From Saccharopolyspora_C sp047200635 (GTDB taxonomy: Bacteria > Actinomycetota > Actinomycetes > Mycobacteriales > Pseudonocardiaceae): a DNA stretch of 64,000 bases. This document shows, piece by piece, positions 1 through 8,975 of this stretch. Numbering within the stretch: the first letter of the stretch is position 1; every line of letters begins with the position of its first letter. The stretch covers positions 129,255 through 193,254 of the forward strand of contig NZ_JBJZOI010000012.1 of NCBI RefSeq assembly GCF_047200635.1. Direction: 5' to 3'. Below the pieces are notes generated by a model. The model was not told the DNA's origin. It saw only the letters and a program-made list of their open reading frames with translations, and did not search any database. The translations under genes and the position numbers were made by a program.

Positions 1-2
1 CG

Positions 3-710
3 CTGCGGCTCACCGTGACCCCCACCGGCCCGAACCCCAACCTCGTCGGCGAGCTCGCCACCCCGGCGGACCGCCCCTACGTGCAGCAGGCCGTGGAGAA
101 CCCGGACGGCGTGCAGCGCGTGGTCTCGACCGGCGGCGAGGAGCAGATCTCGGTCGAGGACGTCACCACGGCCGTGACCGCGCCCGGCAAGGTCGCCATC
201 GGCAAGATCGACGAGGAGAGCAAGGCGGGCATCGCGGGCGTGGCGCTGCGGGTCAGCCTCCCGGACGGGAAGCCGGCGCTGAAGCAGGACGGCTCCGAGC
301 TGACCGGCCCGGACGGGCAGCCCGCCGTCGTCACGACCGGCGACCAGGGCACGGTCGAGATCGCGGACCTGCGCACCCCGCAGGAGATCATGATCACCGA
401 GGTCGCTCCCGCGAAGGGCTACGAGGAGGCGTTCGACGCGGCGAACCCGCCGTCGGTCACGGGCACGGTCGAGCCGGGCGGAACGCTGATGCTGACCGTC
501 TCGAACAAGGCCAACACCCCCACCGTGCCGATCTTCATCCCGGCCGGTGACCCGGGCGTCAGCGGTGGCGTCGTGGAACTGCGCGCCGCCGAGGGCACCG
601 GCCCGGTCGCTCCCGGGCTGCTCGGACTGGGCGCGCTGACGCTCACCGGTGCCGCCGTGGCCGGTGGTGTGGCGTGGCGCAAGCGGCTCGCGTCGGCGGG
701 TGGGCGTTGA
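3..710 (+). CDS. SpaA-like cell-surface protein, 5'-truncated by window edge
   Basis: The frame is open to the window edge, so only the last 235 residues are visible and the GTG at 15 is not taken as the start. A prealbumin-like SpaA module follows a GKVAIGKID segment, with a central PDG/TGDQGTVEI pattern typical of Gram-positive surface and pilin proteins. The C-terminus has a Gly/Ala/Leu membrane segment and then basic residues (WRKR), a cell-wall sorting layout. I see no LPXTG-type pentapeptide before that segment, so it may be membrane-anchored or use a divergent signal. The sortase gene next to it suggests joint function at the cell surface. The ligand or role is unknown. Confidence 0.7.
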   Translation: MRLTVTPTGPNPNLVGELATPADRPYVQQAVENPDGVQRVVSTGGEEQISVEDVTTAVTAPGKVAIGKIDEESKAGIAGVALRVSLPDGKPALKQDGSELTGPDGQPAVVTTGDQGTVEIADLRTPQEIMITEVAPAKGYEEAFDAANPPSVTGTVEPGGTLMLTVSNKANTPTVPIFIPAGDPGVSGGVVELRAAEGTGPVAPGLLGLGALTLTGAAVAGGVAWRKRLASAGGR

Positions 711-1351
711 CCGCGCGGCGTCGCCTGGTCCTGCTGGCGCTGAGCGGCGCGGTCGTGCTCGTCGCCGTGGTGGCCGTCGTGGCGGTCACCCTCCTCGGGG
801 GCGGTGCGCAACCCGCCCCGGCGGCGGCACCGCCCGCACCACCAGCGGTGTCGGGTCCGGCTCCGGTGCAGGCCGCCGATCTGCCACCGCAGCCGGTGCA
901 CGTCCCGGCGGGGCAGCCGCCGGGGACCGTCCGGCTGCCGCAGGGCGGCCAGGCGGAACTGGTGCGCGAGGAGATCGACCGGTCCGGCACGCTCCCGGTC
1001 CCGGACGGCATCGACGAGGCGACGTGGTGGGGTGCCGGGCTGGACTCCCCCAAGGGCGCGACGGTGCTGGCCGGGCACGTGAACTGGAAGGGCGCGACCG
1101 GACCGTTCGAGGAGCTGTGGCGGTCCGCGCCGGACCAGGTCGTCACGGTCGTCGACGAGGACGGGACGGAGTGGCGCTACCGCGTCTCCGAGATCGTCAC
1201 GCTCACCAAGGAGGAGCTGCCCGCCCGCGCCGCCGAGCTGTTCGGCCAGGGCGGCGAGCACCGGCTCGTGCTGGTCACCTGCGGTGGCCGGTACGTCGGC
1301 GGTGACCTCGGCTACGACGAGAACCGGATCGTGGTGGCCACCCCGGCCTGA
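674..1351 (+). CDS. Class F sortase
   Basis: Membrane-anchored cysteine transpeptidase predicted to attach proteins to the cell wall. An N-terminal membrane helix (about residues 16-40) is followed by an Ala/Pro-rich linker and a sortase beta-barrel. Counting from the GTG at 674, the catalytic His is in LAGHVN (residue 135), the Cys in VTCGG (203) and the Arg in ENRIV (218). A short domain with these spacings is typical of actinobacterial class F sortases. The start is uncertain: GTG 674 overlaps the upstream gene by 37 nt, while an in-frame TTG at 707 overlaps its stop as TTGA. Translational coupling to the surface protein is likely. Confidence 0.9.
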   Translation: MAQAARVGGWALTARRRLVLLALSGAVVLVAVVAVVAVTLLGGGAQPAPAAAPPAPPAVSGPAPVQAADLPPQPVHVPAGQPPGTVRLPQGGQAELVREEIDRSGTLPVPDGIDEATWWGAGLDSPKGATVLAGHVNWKGATGPFEELWRSAPDQVVTVVDEDGTEWRYRVSEIVTLTKEELPARAAELFGQGGEHRLVLVTCGGRYVGGDLGYDENRIVVATPA

Positions 1352-1369
1352 TGCCGGTGACGTGCAGGC

Positions 1370-1403
1370 GAAGAGCGGGGCCCCGTCCGGGACCCCGCTC
1401 TTC
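1370..1403. terminator. Bidirectional intrinsic terminator between sortase and yidC
   Basis: A near-perfect inverted repeat (GAAGAGCGGGG paired with CCCCGCTCTTC) lies between two convergent genes. It has no long U-tract, as is usual in high-GC actinobacteria. Confidence 0.75.
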
Positions 1404-1435
1404 GTCGTTCCTGGGCGCTGCGCCGCAGCCGCCGG

Positions 1436-2515
1436 TCAGCGGCGCTTCTTCTGGCCCTTCTTGGCCGAGGCCGCCTGCTTGCCCGGTCGCTTCTTCTGCT
1501 GCGGGCGCCGGCTGGGCTGCCGCCCCTCGGGGCGCTGCCCGGTACCCGCCGCGGCCCTGCCGCCGGTGCTCCCGCCGGAGGTGCCGGTGGTCTCGGGGGC
1601 CTCGGAGGTCTCGGAGGTCTCGTCCTCGGAAGCGGTCTCGTCCTCCTCGGAGGCGACGCGCTTGGCCTGGTTCGGCTTCTGCCCGGGCTTCGGGCGCGGC
1701 GCGTCCTTCTTCGCCGCCAGCTCCTTCTCCTTCTCCCGCTCCTGCTCGCGGTCGATCTTGTTGCTCAGGAAGTGCTGCTGACCGAGGGTCCAGATGTTGT
1801 TCGCCATGAAGTACAGGACCACCGCGATCGGCAGCACCCAGCCGGAGAACAGCGTGCCGACCGGCGCGATGTACATCATGAACTTGCCCATCATGGCCGT
1901 CTGCGGGTTGGCCATCGAGGCATCGGTCTGGCGCTTCATCGACATGCGCATCGTGGCGAACGTCGCGATCGACGCGATCACCATCAGCGGGATGCCGACG
2001 GCCATCATGTTCAGCCGGGTGGTGCCGAACTGGGCCAGCTCCGCGGCGGGCTGGGTCAGCCAGTTCCCGAGCTTCGCGCCGAAGATGTCGGCGTTGATGA
2101 ACGACTCGACCCCGGAGCGGTCGAAGATGTAGTTGCTCTGCGCCTGCGGGGTGAAGCCGCGCAGCACGTGGAACAGGCTCAGGAACACCGGGATCTGCAA
2201 CAGCGCGGGCAGGCAGCCACCGATCGGGTTGACCCCGTGCTCGGACTGGAGCTTCTGCATCTCCTGCGCCATGCGCTGACGGTCGTTCTTGTACTTCTCC
2301 CGCAGCTTCTGGATCTGCGGGGAGAACTTCGCCATCTTCCGCCCGGCGCGCATCTGGCTGATCGCCGGCTTGAGCAGCACCACGCGCAGCGTGAACACCA
2401 GGAAGAACACCGAAAGGGCCCAGGCGAACCCGTTGTCCGGCCCCAGCACGGTGCCGAAAACCCTGTGCCAGAACCACAGGATGGCCGACACGGGATAGAG
2501 GATAAAGTCGAACAC
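1436..2515 (-). CDS. yidC: YidC/Oxa1 family membrane protein insertase
   Basis: Inserts and folds membrane proteins, alone or with SecYEG. The 359 residues match the actinobacterial single-domain form. They show an N-terminal hydrophobic helix, the conserved TLRVVLLKP stretch, a cytoplasmic coiled region rich in Lys/Gln/Met, then GGCLPALLQIPVF and further membrane helices. The C-terminal 90 residues are a low-complexity acidic, then Gly/Thr, then strongly basic tail ending KKGQKKRR, suited to ribosome contact. The GTG start has an AGGAG 8 nt upstream. Actinobacterial yidC is normally beside rnpA and rpmH near oriC; here it sits between a sortase and recQ, so it may be a second copy or a relocated one. 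Confidence 0.92.
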   Translation of the reverse strand: MFDFILYPVSAILWFWHRVFGTVLGPDNGFAWALSVFFLVFTLRVVLLKPAISQMRAGRKMAKFSPQIQKLREKYKNDRQRMAQEMQKLQSEHGVNPIGGCLPALLQIPVFLSLFHVLRGFTPQAQSNYIFDRSGVESFINADIFGAKLGNWLTQPAAELAQFGTTRLNMMAVGIPLMVIASIATFATMRMSMKRQTDASMANPQTAMMGKFMMYIAPVGTLFSGWVLPIAVVLYFMANNIWTLGQQHFLSNKIDREQEREKEKELAAKKDAPRPKPGQKPNQAKRVASEEDETASEDETSETSEAPETTGTSGGSTGGRAAAGTGQRPEGRQPSRRPQQKKRPGKQAASAKKGQKKRR

Positions 2516-2690
2516 TCAACCACTCCTGGTCATCGCCCGGATGTCATCCGAGCCCGCTCGCACGGCCGCGCCCGCCCTGTGCGCACCGGCCTCAGCCCTA
2601 CCAGGGTGCCATGCCCGGGCTTCCGGACGTCCCCGGGCGGGGTATTGACACGCACGGTCACCGGTCCAGCACGGGCCGGGAGCGTCGTCG

Positions 2691-2748
2691 CGGCACCGCG
2701 ATGGCGGGATCCGCCGCGATCGCGGTGCCGCCGTTTCACGAGAAACGG
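2691..2748 (-). terminator. Tandem stem-loops downstream of recQ
   Basis: Two adjacent inverted repeats lie here: CGGCACCGCGAT with ATCGCGGTGCCG (2691-2730), and CCGTTTC with GAAACGG around a 4-nt loop (2731-2748). They lie 50 nt past the recQ stop codon and before yidC, so they most likely end the recQ transcript. Confidence 0.6.
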
Positions 2749-2798
2749 CTGTGATCGGTGGTGGCGCCGGGGCCGCGGTCAACGACCTTCCGCGTGAG

Positions 2799-4652
2799 TC
2801 ATTCCTCGTCCGCGAGGGTGTCGAGGAGCGGCTGCCCGTACTTGGCGAGCTTGTTCTGGCCGACGCCGCTGATCGCGCCCAGCTCGTCCAAGGTGGAGGG
2901 TCGTTGGGCGGCGACCTGCCGCAGGACGGCGTCGTGGAAGATCACGTAGGCGGGGACGCCCTGCTCCTTCGCGGTGGCGGCGCGCCACGCGCGGAGGCGC
3001 TCGAACAGCGGGGCCGCCTCGGCGGGGAGCTCGACCTGCTCCGCCCTGCGCGCCTTGGCGGGCTTGGCCTCCTTCGCGGCCCGCTCCGGCTCGCGGCGCA
3101 TCAGCACCTCGCGCTCCCGGCGCAGGACCTCGCCGCTGGCCTCGGTGAGCACCAGGGTCCCGTAGTCGCCCTCCACCGCCAGCAAGCCCTGGGCGAGCAG
3201 TTGGCGCACCACCCCGCGCCAATCGGCCTCGCGCAGGTCGGCTCCGACGCCGAACACGCTGAGCTCGTCGTGCCGGTGCTGCTCGACCTTGTCGTTGCGC
3301 TTGCCGAGCAGGACGTCGATCACGTGCCCCGCGCCGAACTTCTGCCGACGCTCGTGCAGCAGCCGGTAGACTGCCGAGAGCATCTTCTGCGCCGCGACCG
3401 TGCCGTCCCAGGACTCCGGCGGGGCCAGGCAGGTGTCGCAGTTGCCGCAGGGGGCGGCCTCCTGGCCGAAGTACGCGAGCAGCTGCTCACGACGGCACCG
3501 CACCGTCTCGCACAGCGCGAGCATCGCATCCAGGTGCGTGCTCAGCCGCCTGCGGTGGGCGTCGTCGCCCTCCGAGCCGTTGATCATCTTTCGCTGTTGG
3601 ACGACGTCCTGCAGCCCGTAGGCGAGCCAGGCGGTCGAGGGCAGGCCGTCACGACCCGCGCGTCCGGTCTCCTGGTAGTAGCCCTCGACCGACTTCGGCA
3701 GGTCCAGGTGCGCCACGAACCGCACGTCCGGCTTGTCGATGCCCATGCCGAACGCGATGGTCGCCACCACGACCAGCCCGTCCTCCCGCAGGAAGCGGGA
3801 CTGGTGCTCCGAACGGGTCCTCGCGTCCAGGCCCGCGTGGTACGGCACCGCCGGAATCCCGTTGCGCACCAGGAAGTCCGCGGTCTTCTCCACCGACGAC
3901 CGGGACAGGCAGTAGACGATGCCCGCGTCACCGGCGTGCTCGGTGCGCAGCAGGCCCAGCAGCTGCCGCTTCGGATCGTCCTTGCCCACGATCCGGTACT
4001 GGATGTTGGGGCGATCGAAGCTCGCCACGAAGTGCCGGGCGCGCGCCAGGTCCAGCCGAGTCGCGATCTCGCCGCGGGTGGCCTCGGTGGCGGTGGCGGT
4101 GAGCGCGATCCGCGGCACGCCCGGCCAGCGCTCGTGCAGCACCGACAGCGCCAGGTAGTCCGGCCGGAAGTCGTGGCCCCACTGCGCCACGCAGTGCGCC
4201 TCGTCGATCGCGAACAGCGCGATGTTCCCCTCGTCGAGCAGGGACATCGTGGACTCGACCCGCAACCGCTCCGGTGCGAGGTAGAGCAGGTCCAGCTCAC
4301 CGTCGCGGAAGGCCGCCTCCACCGCCCGCCGCTCCCCCGGGTCCTGCGTGGAGTTCAGGAAACCGGCGCGCACCCCGAGCTCGGTCAGCGCATCGACCTG
4401 GTCCTGCATCAGCGCGATCAGCGGGGAGATCACGATGCCCACACCGTCGCGGACCAGCGCGGGAACCTGGTAGCACAGCGATTTGCCGCCGCCCGTCGGC
4501 ATCAGCACCAGCGCGTCACCGCCGGCGACGACGTGCTCGACGATGTCCTGCTGCGGGCCCCGGAACGAGTCGTAGCCGAAGACGCGGTTGAGCACCCCCA
4601 GCGCGTCGGGCGCAGCAGGGTCAGCGACGGAACTGCTCTGCGCGGAAGTCAC
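2799..4652 (-). CDS. recQ: ATP-dependent DNA helicase RecQ
   Basis: 3'-5' superfamily 2 helicase used in recombination and stalled-fork repair. The 617 residues give a complete RecQ: Walker A TGGGKS (residues 53-58), the DEAH box within AIDEAHCVAQWGHDFRP, a GRAGRDG motif VI region, a zinc-binding part of the RQC domain with CGNCDTC, and a C-terminal HRDC domain (about 535-610, ending near GVGQNKLAKYG). The length is normal for bacterial RecQ and all key residues are present. It appears monocistronic, with a hairpin terminator downstream. Confidence 0.96.
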   Translation of the reverse strand: MTSAQSSSVADPAAPDALGVLNRVFGYDSFRGPQQDIVEHVVAGGDALVLMPTGGGKSLCYQVPALVRDGVGIVISPLIALMQDQVDALTELGVRAGFLNSTQDPGERRAVEAAFRDGELDLLYLAPERLRVESTMSLLDEGNIALFAIDEAHCVAQWGHDFRPDYLALSVLHERWPGVPRIALTATATEATRGEIATRLDLARARHFVASFDRPNIQYRIVGKDDPKRQLLGLLRTEHAGDAGIVYCLSRSSVEKTADFLVRNGIPAVPYHAGLDARTRSEHQSRFLREDGLVVVATIAFGMGIDKPDVRFVAHLDLPKSVEGYYQETGRAGRDGLPSTAWLAYGLQDVVQQRKMINGSEGDDAHRRRLSTHLDAMLALCETVRCRREQLLAYFGQEAAPCGNCDTCLAPPESWDGTVAAQKMLSAVYRLLHERRQKFGAGHVIDVLLGKRNDKVEQHRHDELSVFGVGADLREADWRGVVRQLLAQGLLAVEGDYGTLVLTEASGEVLRREREVLMRREPERAAKEAKPAKARRAEQVELPAEAAPLFERLRAWRAATAKEQGVPAYVIFHDAVLRQVAAQRPSTLDELGAISGVGQNKLAKYGQPLLDTLADEE

Positions 4653-4693
4653 CGGGCGATTCTACGGAGCGGCGCGGACCGCTCCTCGTGCCC

Positions 4694-5908
4694 TCAGACG
4701 CCGGTGTGTCGGCCCGCGGTCTCCTCGTCGGGCTCCAGCGGGAGCTCCGCGCGCAGCGCGAACCCCCCGTCCGCACCGGGCTCGGCCCGCAGCTGCCCGC
4801 CCAGCAGCTCGACCCGCCTGCGCAGGCCGTCGAGACCGCGCCCCGCCCCCGGTCGTCCCGACCCGCCTGGCCCGTTGCGGACGAGCAGCCGCACGGCCTC
4901 GGGCGAACGGCTCAGCTCCACCTCGGCCACCGCGCCCGGCGCGTGCTTGCGGGCGTTCGTCAGCCCCTCCTGCACCACGCGGTGCACCGTCCGCGCCAAC
5001 ACCGGCGGCAGCCCGGAGTCCGCGTCCGCGCCGACGAGCTCCACCCGCTGCCCGGCACCCCGCACCTGCTCGACCAGTTCCGCGATCGAGCCGGCGGCCA
5101 CCTCGGGCCGCCGCCGCTCACCGGACTCCGGATCGTCCAGCAGGGCCAGCAACCTCCGCAGCTCGCCCATGCCGCGGCCGCCGAGCTCGCCGATGCGCTT
5201 CCCCGCGTCCCGGGCCTGCGGGTCAGGGCTGCTCACCGCCAGCGCATTCGCCTGCAGCACCAGCAGCGTCAACACGTGGCCCAGGTTGTCGTGCATGTCG
5301 GCGGCGAGCCGTTCGCGGTCCTCCGCCTGCTCGCGCCGGGCCACCGCCTCCCGTTCGCGGGCCAGCGCCTCGATCCGCTCGCGCCGCGCCTGGGCGAGCC
5401 GCCGGGCCAGGGTCGTCGCGATCCCGCCCAGCACCGGAGCGATCGCGGCCAGCGCCGCGAGCAGTCCGGACTGCGACCACGACGCCGCGAGCACCGCGTA
5501 GGCCAGCACGGCCGCCGTGCACACCGCCGCCGCCCAGGATCGGGCCGGCACCCGCTCCGCCACCCTCGCCGCCGACCAGGACAGCGCCAGCGGCACCCAC
5601 AGCACCGCCCCCTCCAGCACCAGCGTGCGCCAGGGCGTGTCCAGCACGTACAGCAGCGCGGTCACCGCGAGCGCCGCCAGCAGGCCGAAGTGCGGCCGCG
5701 CGACGGCGCGGGCGATCACGGCGGTCGCCGCCAGCTGCACGAGCATCCCCGTCAGCAGCGGCGGCACCACCGCTCCGGCGGGCGCATCACCGGAGAGGAT
5801 CAGGTAGCCGATCACCACGCCCACGACGGCGAACGCCGACGTCACCCAGTTCAGCACCCGGTGCGTCCCGCGCACCCGCGCCGCCTCGTCCTCCTCGGAG
5901 ATCACCAC
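4694..5908 (-). CDS. Two-component sensor histidine kinase, NarL/DesK-type (HisKA_3), orphan
   Basis: Several hydrophobic helices fill about the first 170 residues without an obvious extracellular sensor domain. They are followed by a coiled linker, the HisKA_3 dimerisation box with phospho-acceptor His206 in DMHDNLGH, and a GHKL ATPase domain with a glycine-rich lid (GRGLDGLRRR). No LuxR-type response regulator lies beside it, which is unusual for this kinase class. It starts 37 nt after the GT1 glycosyltransferase and could be co-transcribed. The GTG start has no Shine-Dalgarno; a TATCCT box sits just upstream, compatible with leaderless expression. The signal and partner cannot be inferred. 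Confidence 0.85.
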   Translation of the reverse strand: MVISEEDEAARVRGTHRVLNWVTSAFAVVGVVIGYLILSGDAPAGAVVPPLLTGMLVQLAATAVIARAVARPHFGLLAALAVTALLYVLDTPWRTLVLEGAVLWVPLALSWSAARVAERVPARSWAAAVCTAAVLAYAVLAASWSQSGLLAALAAIAPVLGGIATTLARRLAQARRERIEALAREREAVARREQAEDRERLAADMHDNLGHVLTLLVLQANALAVSSPDPQARDAGKRIGELGGRGMGELRRLLALLDDPESGERRRPEVAAGSIAELVEQVRGAGQRVELVGADADSGLPPVLARTVHRVVQEGLTNARKHAPGAVAEVELSRSPEAVRLLVRNGPGGSGRPGAGRGLDGLRRRVELLGGQLRAEPGADGGFALRAELPLEPDEETAGRHTGV

Positions 5909-5930
5909 CCGAGGAGGATAGGCATCCCGG

Positions 5931-5942
5931 CCCCGTACGGGG
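5931..5942. promoter_or_regulatory. 12-bp perfect palindrome between glycosyltransferase and kinase genes
   Basis: CCCCGTACGGGG lies in the 37-nt gap between the glycosyltransferase stop and the kinase start. It could be a repressor site for the kinase promoter or a weak terminator stem. Confidence 0.35.
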
Positions 5943-5945
5943 TGG

Positions 5946-7091
5946 TCAGGCGAATTCCGCGAGCTGGGCCGCGACCTGCTCGGGCCCCGGCATCGCCGCG
6001 ATCTCGGCCGCCACCCGCGCGGCGACCGCGCGCGGGCCGTCCTCGCGCAACAGGGCCTCCGCCGCCTCGCGCACCGCCGGTGCCGTCACCTCGGGCCCGA
6101 GGAGCCGGCTGCCGCCGCCCGCCTCGGTGATCGTCTCGGCGTTGTCGAACTGGTCGGCGCCCTGCGGCAGGAACAGCTGCGGGAGCCCGGCCCCCAGCGC
6201 GGCCAGCGTCGTCCCGCTGCCACCGTGGTGCACCACCAGGTCGACGTACCGCAGCAGCTCGGCCTGCGGCACCCACTCCCGCACCGACACGTTCTCCGGC
6301 GTCCCGCCCAGGTCCTCCGGGCGCACGCTCGGCCCGGTGGCGACCACCACGTCCGCGTTCAGCGCCGCGAGCCCCTCGATCGCCGCGCGCAACACCGGCA
6401 CCGCGCCGAAACCGGTGCCCAGCGTCAGGTACACCAGCGGGCGCGAACGGGTCGCCACCGCCCGCGGCGGCAACTCCCCCGGCTGCGCGAACGGAACCGG
6501 GCGCAGCGGGGAGCGCCGCACCGAAGCGAGGAACTCCGGGTCCTGCAGGGAGGCGGGGAAGATGTCCAGGTACGGGTTGCCGAGGGTGTGGAGGTCGCCC
6601 GCGGGCAGTTCGATCCCGGCCTCCGCCGCCACCGACCGCAGCGCCGGGTCGAAGCCCGGGTACCTCGCCGGGGACCGCTGCCCGAAGCCGTGGCAGACGC
6701 CCGGCACCCCGAACTCGCGCGCGGCGAGCCCCGCGCCGTGGTTGCCGGCCTCGTGCACGACCAGGTCCGGGCGGAACTCCGCGAGCACCGGCCGCAGGTC
6801 GGCCAGGTAGCGGCGGGGCAGCTCGGCGCCGAAGACGCGCGCCACCAAGCCCTGCCAGGCGGGCGAGCCCGGTTCCGGCCGGTTCGCCGGATCGACTCCG
6901 GCGGCGGCGAACCCGGCGCCGATCGGCACTCCCACCGCGGCGGAGGGAATGCCGACCCCGTCGAGGACCGCTCGGAAATCGCTGCCCGTCGCGAAGAGGA
7001 CGTCGTCGCCTCGCGCCCGGGCAGCGGCGGCGAGCGGGATCAGCGGGTACAGGTGACCGTGCCCGGCGAGGCTGGAGAACAGGATGCGCAC
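5946..7091 (-). CDS. GT1-family glycosyltransferase (MGT/UGT-like)
   Basis: GT-B fold enzyme predicted to transfer a nucleotide-activated sugar to a small-molecule acceptor. The N-terminus MRILFSSLAGHGHLYPL is the typical acceptor-domain opening with the catalytic His of this family. The C-terminal donor half has VREWVPQ and VHHGGSGTT (about residues 286-297), the PSPG-like sugar-nucleotide site found in antibiotic glycosyltransferases. At 381 residues the length is normal. No polyketide or deoxysugar genes are nearby, so the substrate is unknown; macrolide or phenolic detoxification is one possibility. Confidence 0.88.
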   Translation of the reverse strand: MRILFSSLAGHGHLYPLIPLAAAARARGDDVLFATGSDFRAVLDGVGIPSAAVGVPIGAGFAAAGVDPANRPEPGSPAWQGLVARVFGAELPRRYLADLRPVLAEFRPDLVVHEAGNHGAGLAAREFGVPGVCHGFGQRSPARYPGFDPALRSVAAEAGIELPAGDLHTLGNPYLDIFPASLQDPEFLASVRRSPLRPVPFAQPGELPPRAVATRSRPLVYLTLGTGFGAVPVLRAAIEGLAALNADVVVATGPSVRPEDLGGTPENVSVREWVPQAELLRYVDLVVHHGGSGTTLAALGAGLPQLFLPQGADQFDNAETITEAGGGSRLLGPEVTAPAVREAAEALLREDGPRAVAARVAAEIAAMPGPEQVAAQLAEFA

Positions 7092-7245
7092 GGGAGCGAC
7101 CGTAGTCGCCGCGTTCGCGGTCTCGCCCTCGAACGCGGCCGGTGGCGGATGACCGGTCGGTCCGCCACCGAGCCGGGTGAGCGCAGCCCTCCTGCCGCGG
7201 CCACCCGGCCCCCGGTGACCGGACTGTCGGCGAGCGATCGGGCGG

Positions 7246-7782
7246 TCAGACCGCGACGGGCTCGCGCGGCGGAAGGTTGACCAGCACCAGGCCGATCGAG
7301 GCGATGATCAGGTTCTGCAGCGCGGGTTGCAGCCCGTTCCACTGATCGGACTGCCACATCTGGAACCACTCGCCGCCGATGACGATGAAGCCGCCCCCGA
7401 ACAGCAGCACTTCCAGCAGCCAGCCCAGGTTCGCCAGCCGCCGCGCCAGCTCCGCGGAACGCTCGTCGACGTGCGGCCGGACCCACGCGACGAGCGCCCC
7501 GATCAGCACCAGCGCGATCACCGCCTCCCACGCGATCACCACGAGGTAGGCCGCGGTGGTCCAGCCGGGATGCGTGATCGACCGCCACATCATGTCGGGC
7601 GAGTTGAACGTCGTGTCCATCGAGAACACGTGCTGCACGAACGCGGCATTGGTGCCGAAGTCAGTGATGTTGCCGAAGGCGACCAGCCCCATCTGCGCAG
7701 CGGTGATGGCGACCAGGACCGTGATCACCGCGCGCAGACTCCCCAGAGTTGCCAGAAGACGCATGCGGCGGACTTTACGCAT
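7246..7782 (-). CDS. DUF2165 family small integral membrane protein
   Basis: 178-residue protein with about four membrane helices (roughly residues 13-35, 77-98, 117-140 and 150-170). It carries the DUF2165 signatures: FGNITDFGTNAAFVQHV after helix 1, a conserved HPGW before helix 2, and FIVIGGEWFQMWQS in helix 3. The function of the family is unknown. It is transcribed divergently from the downstream glycosyltransferase. The ATG at 7782 gives a very basic N-terminus (MRKVRRMR); the second Met (residue 7) is an alternative start. Confidence 0.85.
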   Translation of the reverse strand: MRKVRRMRLLATLGSLRAVITVLVAITAAQMGLVAFGNITDFGTNAAFVQHVFSMDTTFNSPDMMWRSITHPGWTTAAYLVVIAWEAVIALVLIGALVAWVRPHVDERSAELARRLANLGWLLEVLLFGGGFIVIGGEWFQMWQSDQWNGLQPALQNLIIASIGLVLVNLPPREPVAV

Positions 7783-7861
7783 GGGGAGGTGGGGAATCGC
7801 GCTGCGTGAGGTTTTCGCAATAATCCTTGCGGCACCGGGACGCGAAGGGCGGGAGAATCAC

Positions 7862-8959
7862 ATGCGCGTGTGCCTGGTCTCGCACAGATTGGGCGGATTC
7901 GACGGCGTGAGCGTGGAATCCGCGAAGTGGATCGACGGATTCCGCGCCCTCGGACATCGAGTGACGCGCGCCGCCGGGCACTTCGTCGACCACGAGTCGG
8001 ACGACGTCGACATCGCGGGCATGTGGGCCGACCGCCCCGGTGGCGATCCGCCGCCGGTGGACCACGGCGCGATTCGCCGGCTCTGCGCCGAGCACGACCT
8101 GCTGGTGCTCGACAACGCCGGTTCGCTGTGGAGCGCGCCCGAGGCCTCGCTCGCCTGGCAGCACCACGCCCTCGACACCGGGACCCCGGTGCTGCTGCGC
8201 CACCACGACCCGGCCTGGCAGGGCACGCCCCTCCGGGCCGTCGCCGAGGACACGGTGCCGCTGCACCACCCGGCGCACCTGCACGTGCTGATCAACCAGC
8301 TCACGGCCGGGGAGTTCGCCGCGCGCTGGCCGGAGCTGGCCCGCACCGGAGCGCTGCGCGTGGTGCACAACCGGGTCGACGTGGACCGGCTCGGCGGCGG
8401 CGACCGGCAGGGCACCCGAGAGCGGCTCGGAGTCGCACCGGACGAGGTGCTGGCGGTGCACCCGGCGCGGGTCGAGGGGCCGAACAAGAACATTCCCGGC
8501 GCGGTGCGGTTCGCCGCCGAGTTGGACCGGGTGCTGGACCGCCCGGTTCGCTACTGGCTGACCGACGACGCCCCGGCACCGGACGGGTTGCTCGACGGGG
8601 CACCGGGTCTGCTTCGCGGCCACGTCGCCGAGCAGGCGGACCTCTACGCCGCCGCCGACCTGGTGCTGCTGCCGTCCCGCTGGGAGGGGTGGGGGTTGCC
8701 GGTGGCCGAGGCCGCCGCCGCCGGGCGCCTCGTCGTCGCGGGCCCGTACCCGGTGCTCGGCGAGCTGCGCGCGCTCGGCCTGCGCGTTCCCGGACCCGAC
8801 GACCTCACCGAGGTGGCCGCGATGCTGCGCGATCCGGACTCGGCCGCCGAGATGCTCGCCGCGAACCGCGCCGCCGTGCGCGAGCACCTGGGCGCCGACC
8901 GGCTGCCCGCGGTGCTCGCCGAACTCATCTCCCTCGCCGAAGAACGACACCAACGCTGA
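7862..8959 (+). CDS. Glycosyltransferase, GT4-like
   Basis: A GT-B glycosyltransferase of 365 residues, probably acting on a surface or secreted glycan. ATG 7862 is chosen because it begins the family-typical MRVCLVSHRLGGFDGVS and follows a GGGCGGGAG ribosome site; the frame continues upstream without homology. The C-terminal half shows the donor-site pattern: VHPARVEGPNKNIPGA, then LYAAADLVLLPSRWEGWGLPVAEA, containing the EGWGLPVAEA form of the E-x7-E motif. It is followed 16 nt later by a pyruvyltransferase-like gene, so the two probably form an operon modifying one glycan. Confidence 0.85.
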   Translation: MRVCLVSHRLGGFDGVSVESAKWIDGFRALGHRVTRAAGHFVDHESDDVDIAGMWADRPGGDPPPVDHGAIRRLCAEHDLLVLDNAGSLWSAPEASLAWQHHALDTGTPVLLRHHDPAWQGTPLRAVAEDTVPLHHPAHLHVLINQLTAGEFAARWPELARTGALRVVHNRVDVDRLGGGDRQGTRERLGVAPDEVLAVHPARVEGPNKNIPGAVRFAAELDRVLDRPVRYWLTDDAPAPDGLLDGAPGLLRGHVAEQADLYAAADLVLLPSRWEGWGLPVAEAAAAGRLVVAGPYPVLGELRALGLRVPGPDDLTEVAAMLRDPDSAAEMLAANRAAVREHLGADRLPAVLAELISLAEERHQR

Positions 8960-8975
8960 GGAGGCTCCCCCGCAC

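Noticed and set aside
2751..5501. A 916-residue open frame opposite recQ and the kinase gene
   Set aside because: It is the antisense of two clearly recognisable genes, low in sequence complexity (Arg/Gly/Pro), with no family-like motif; such frames are usual at high GC.
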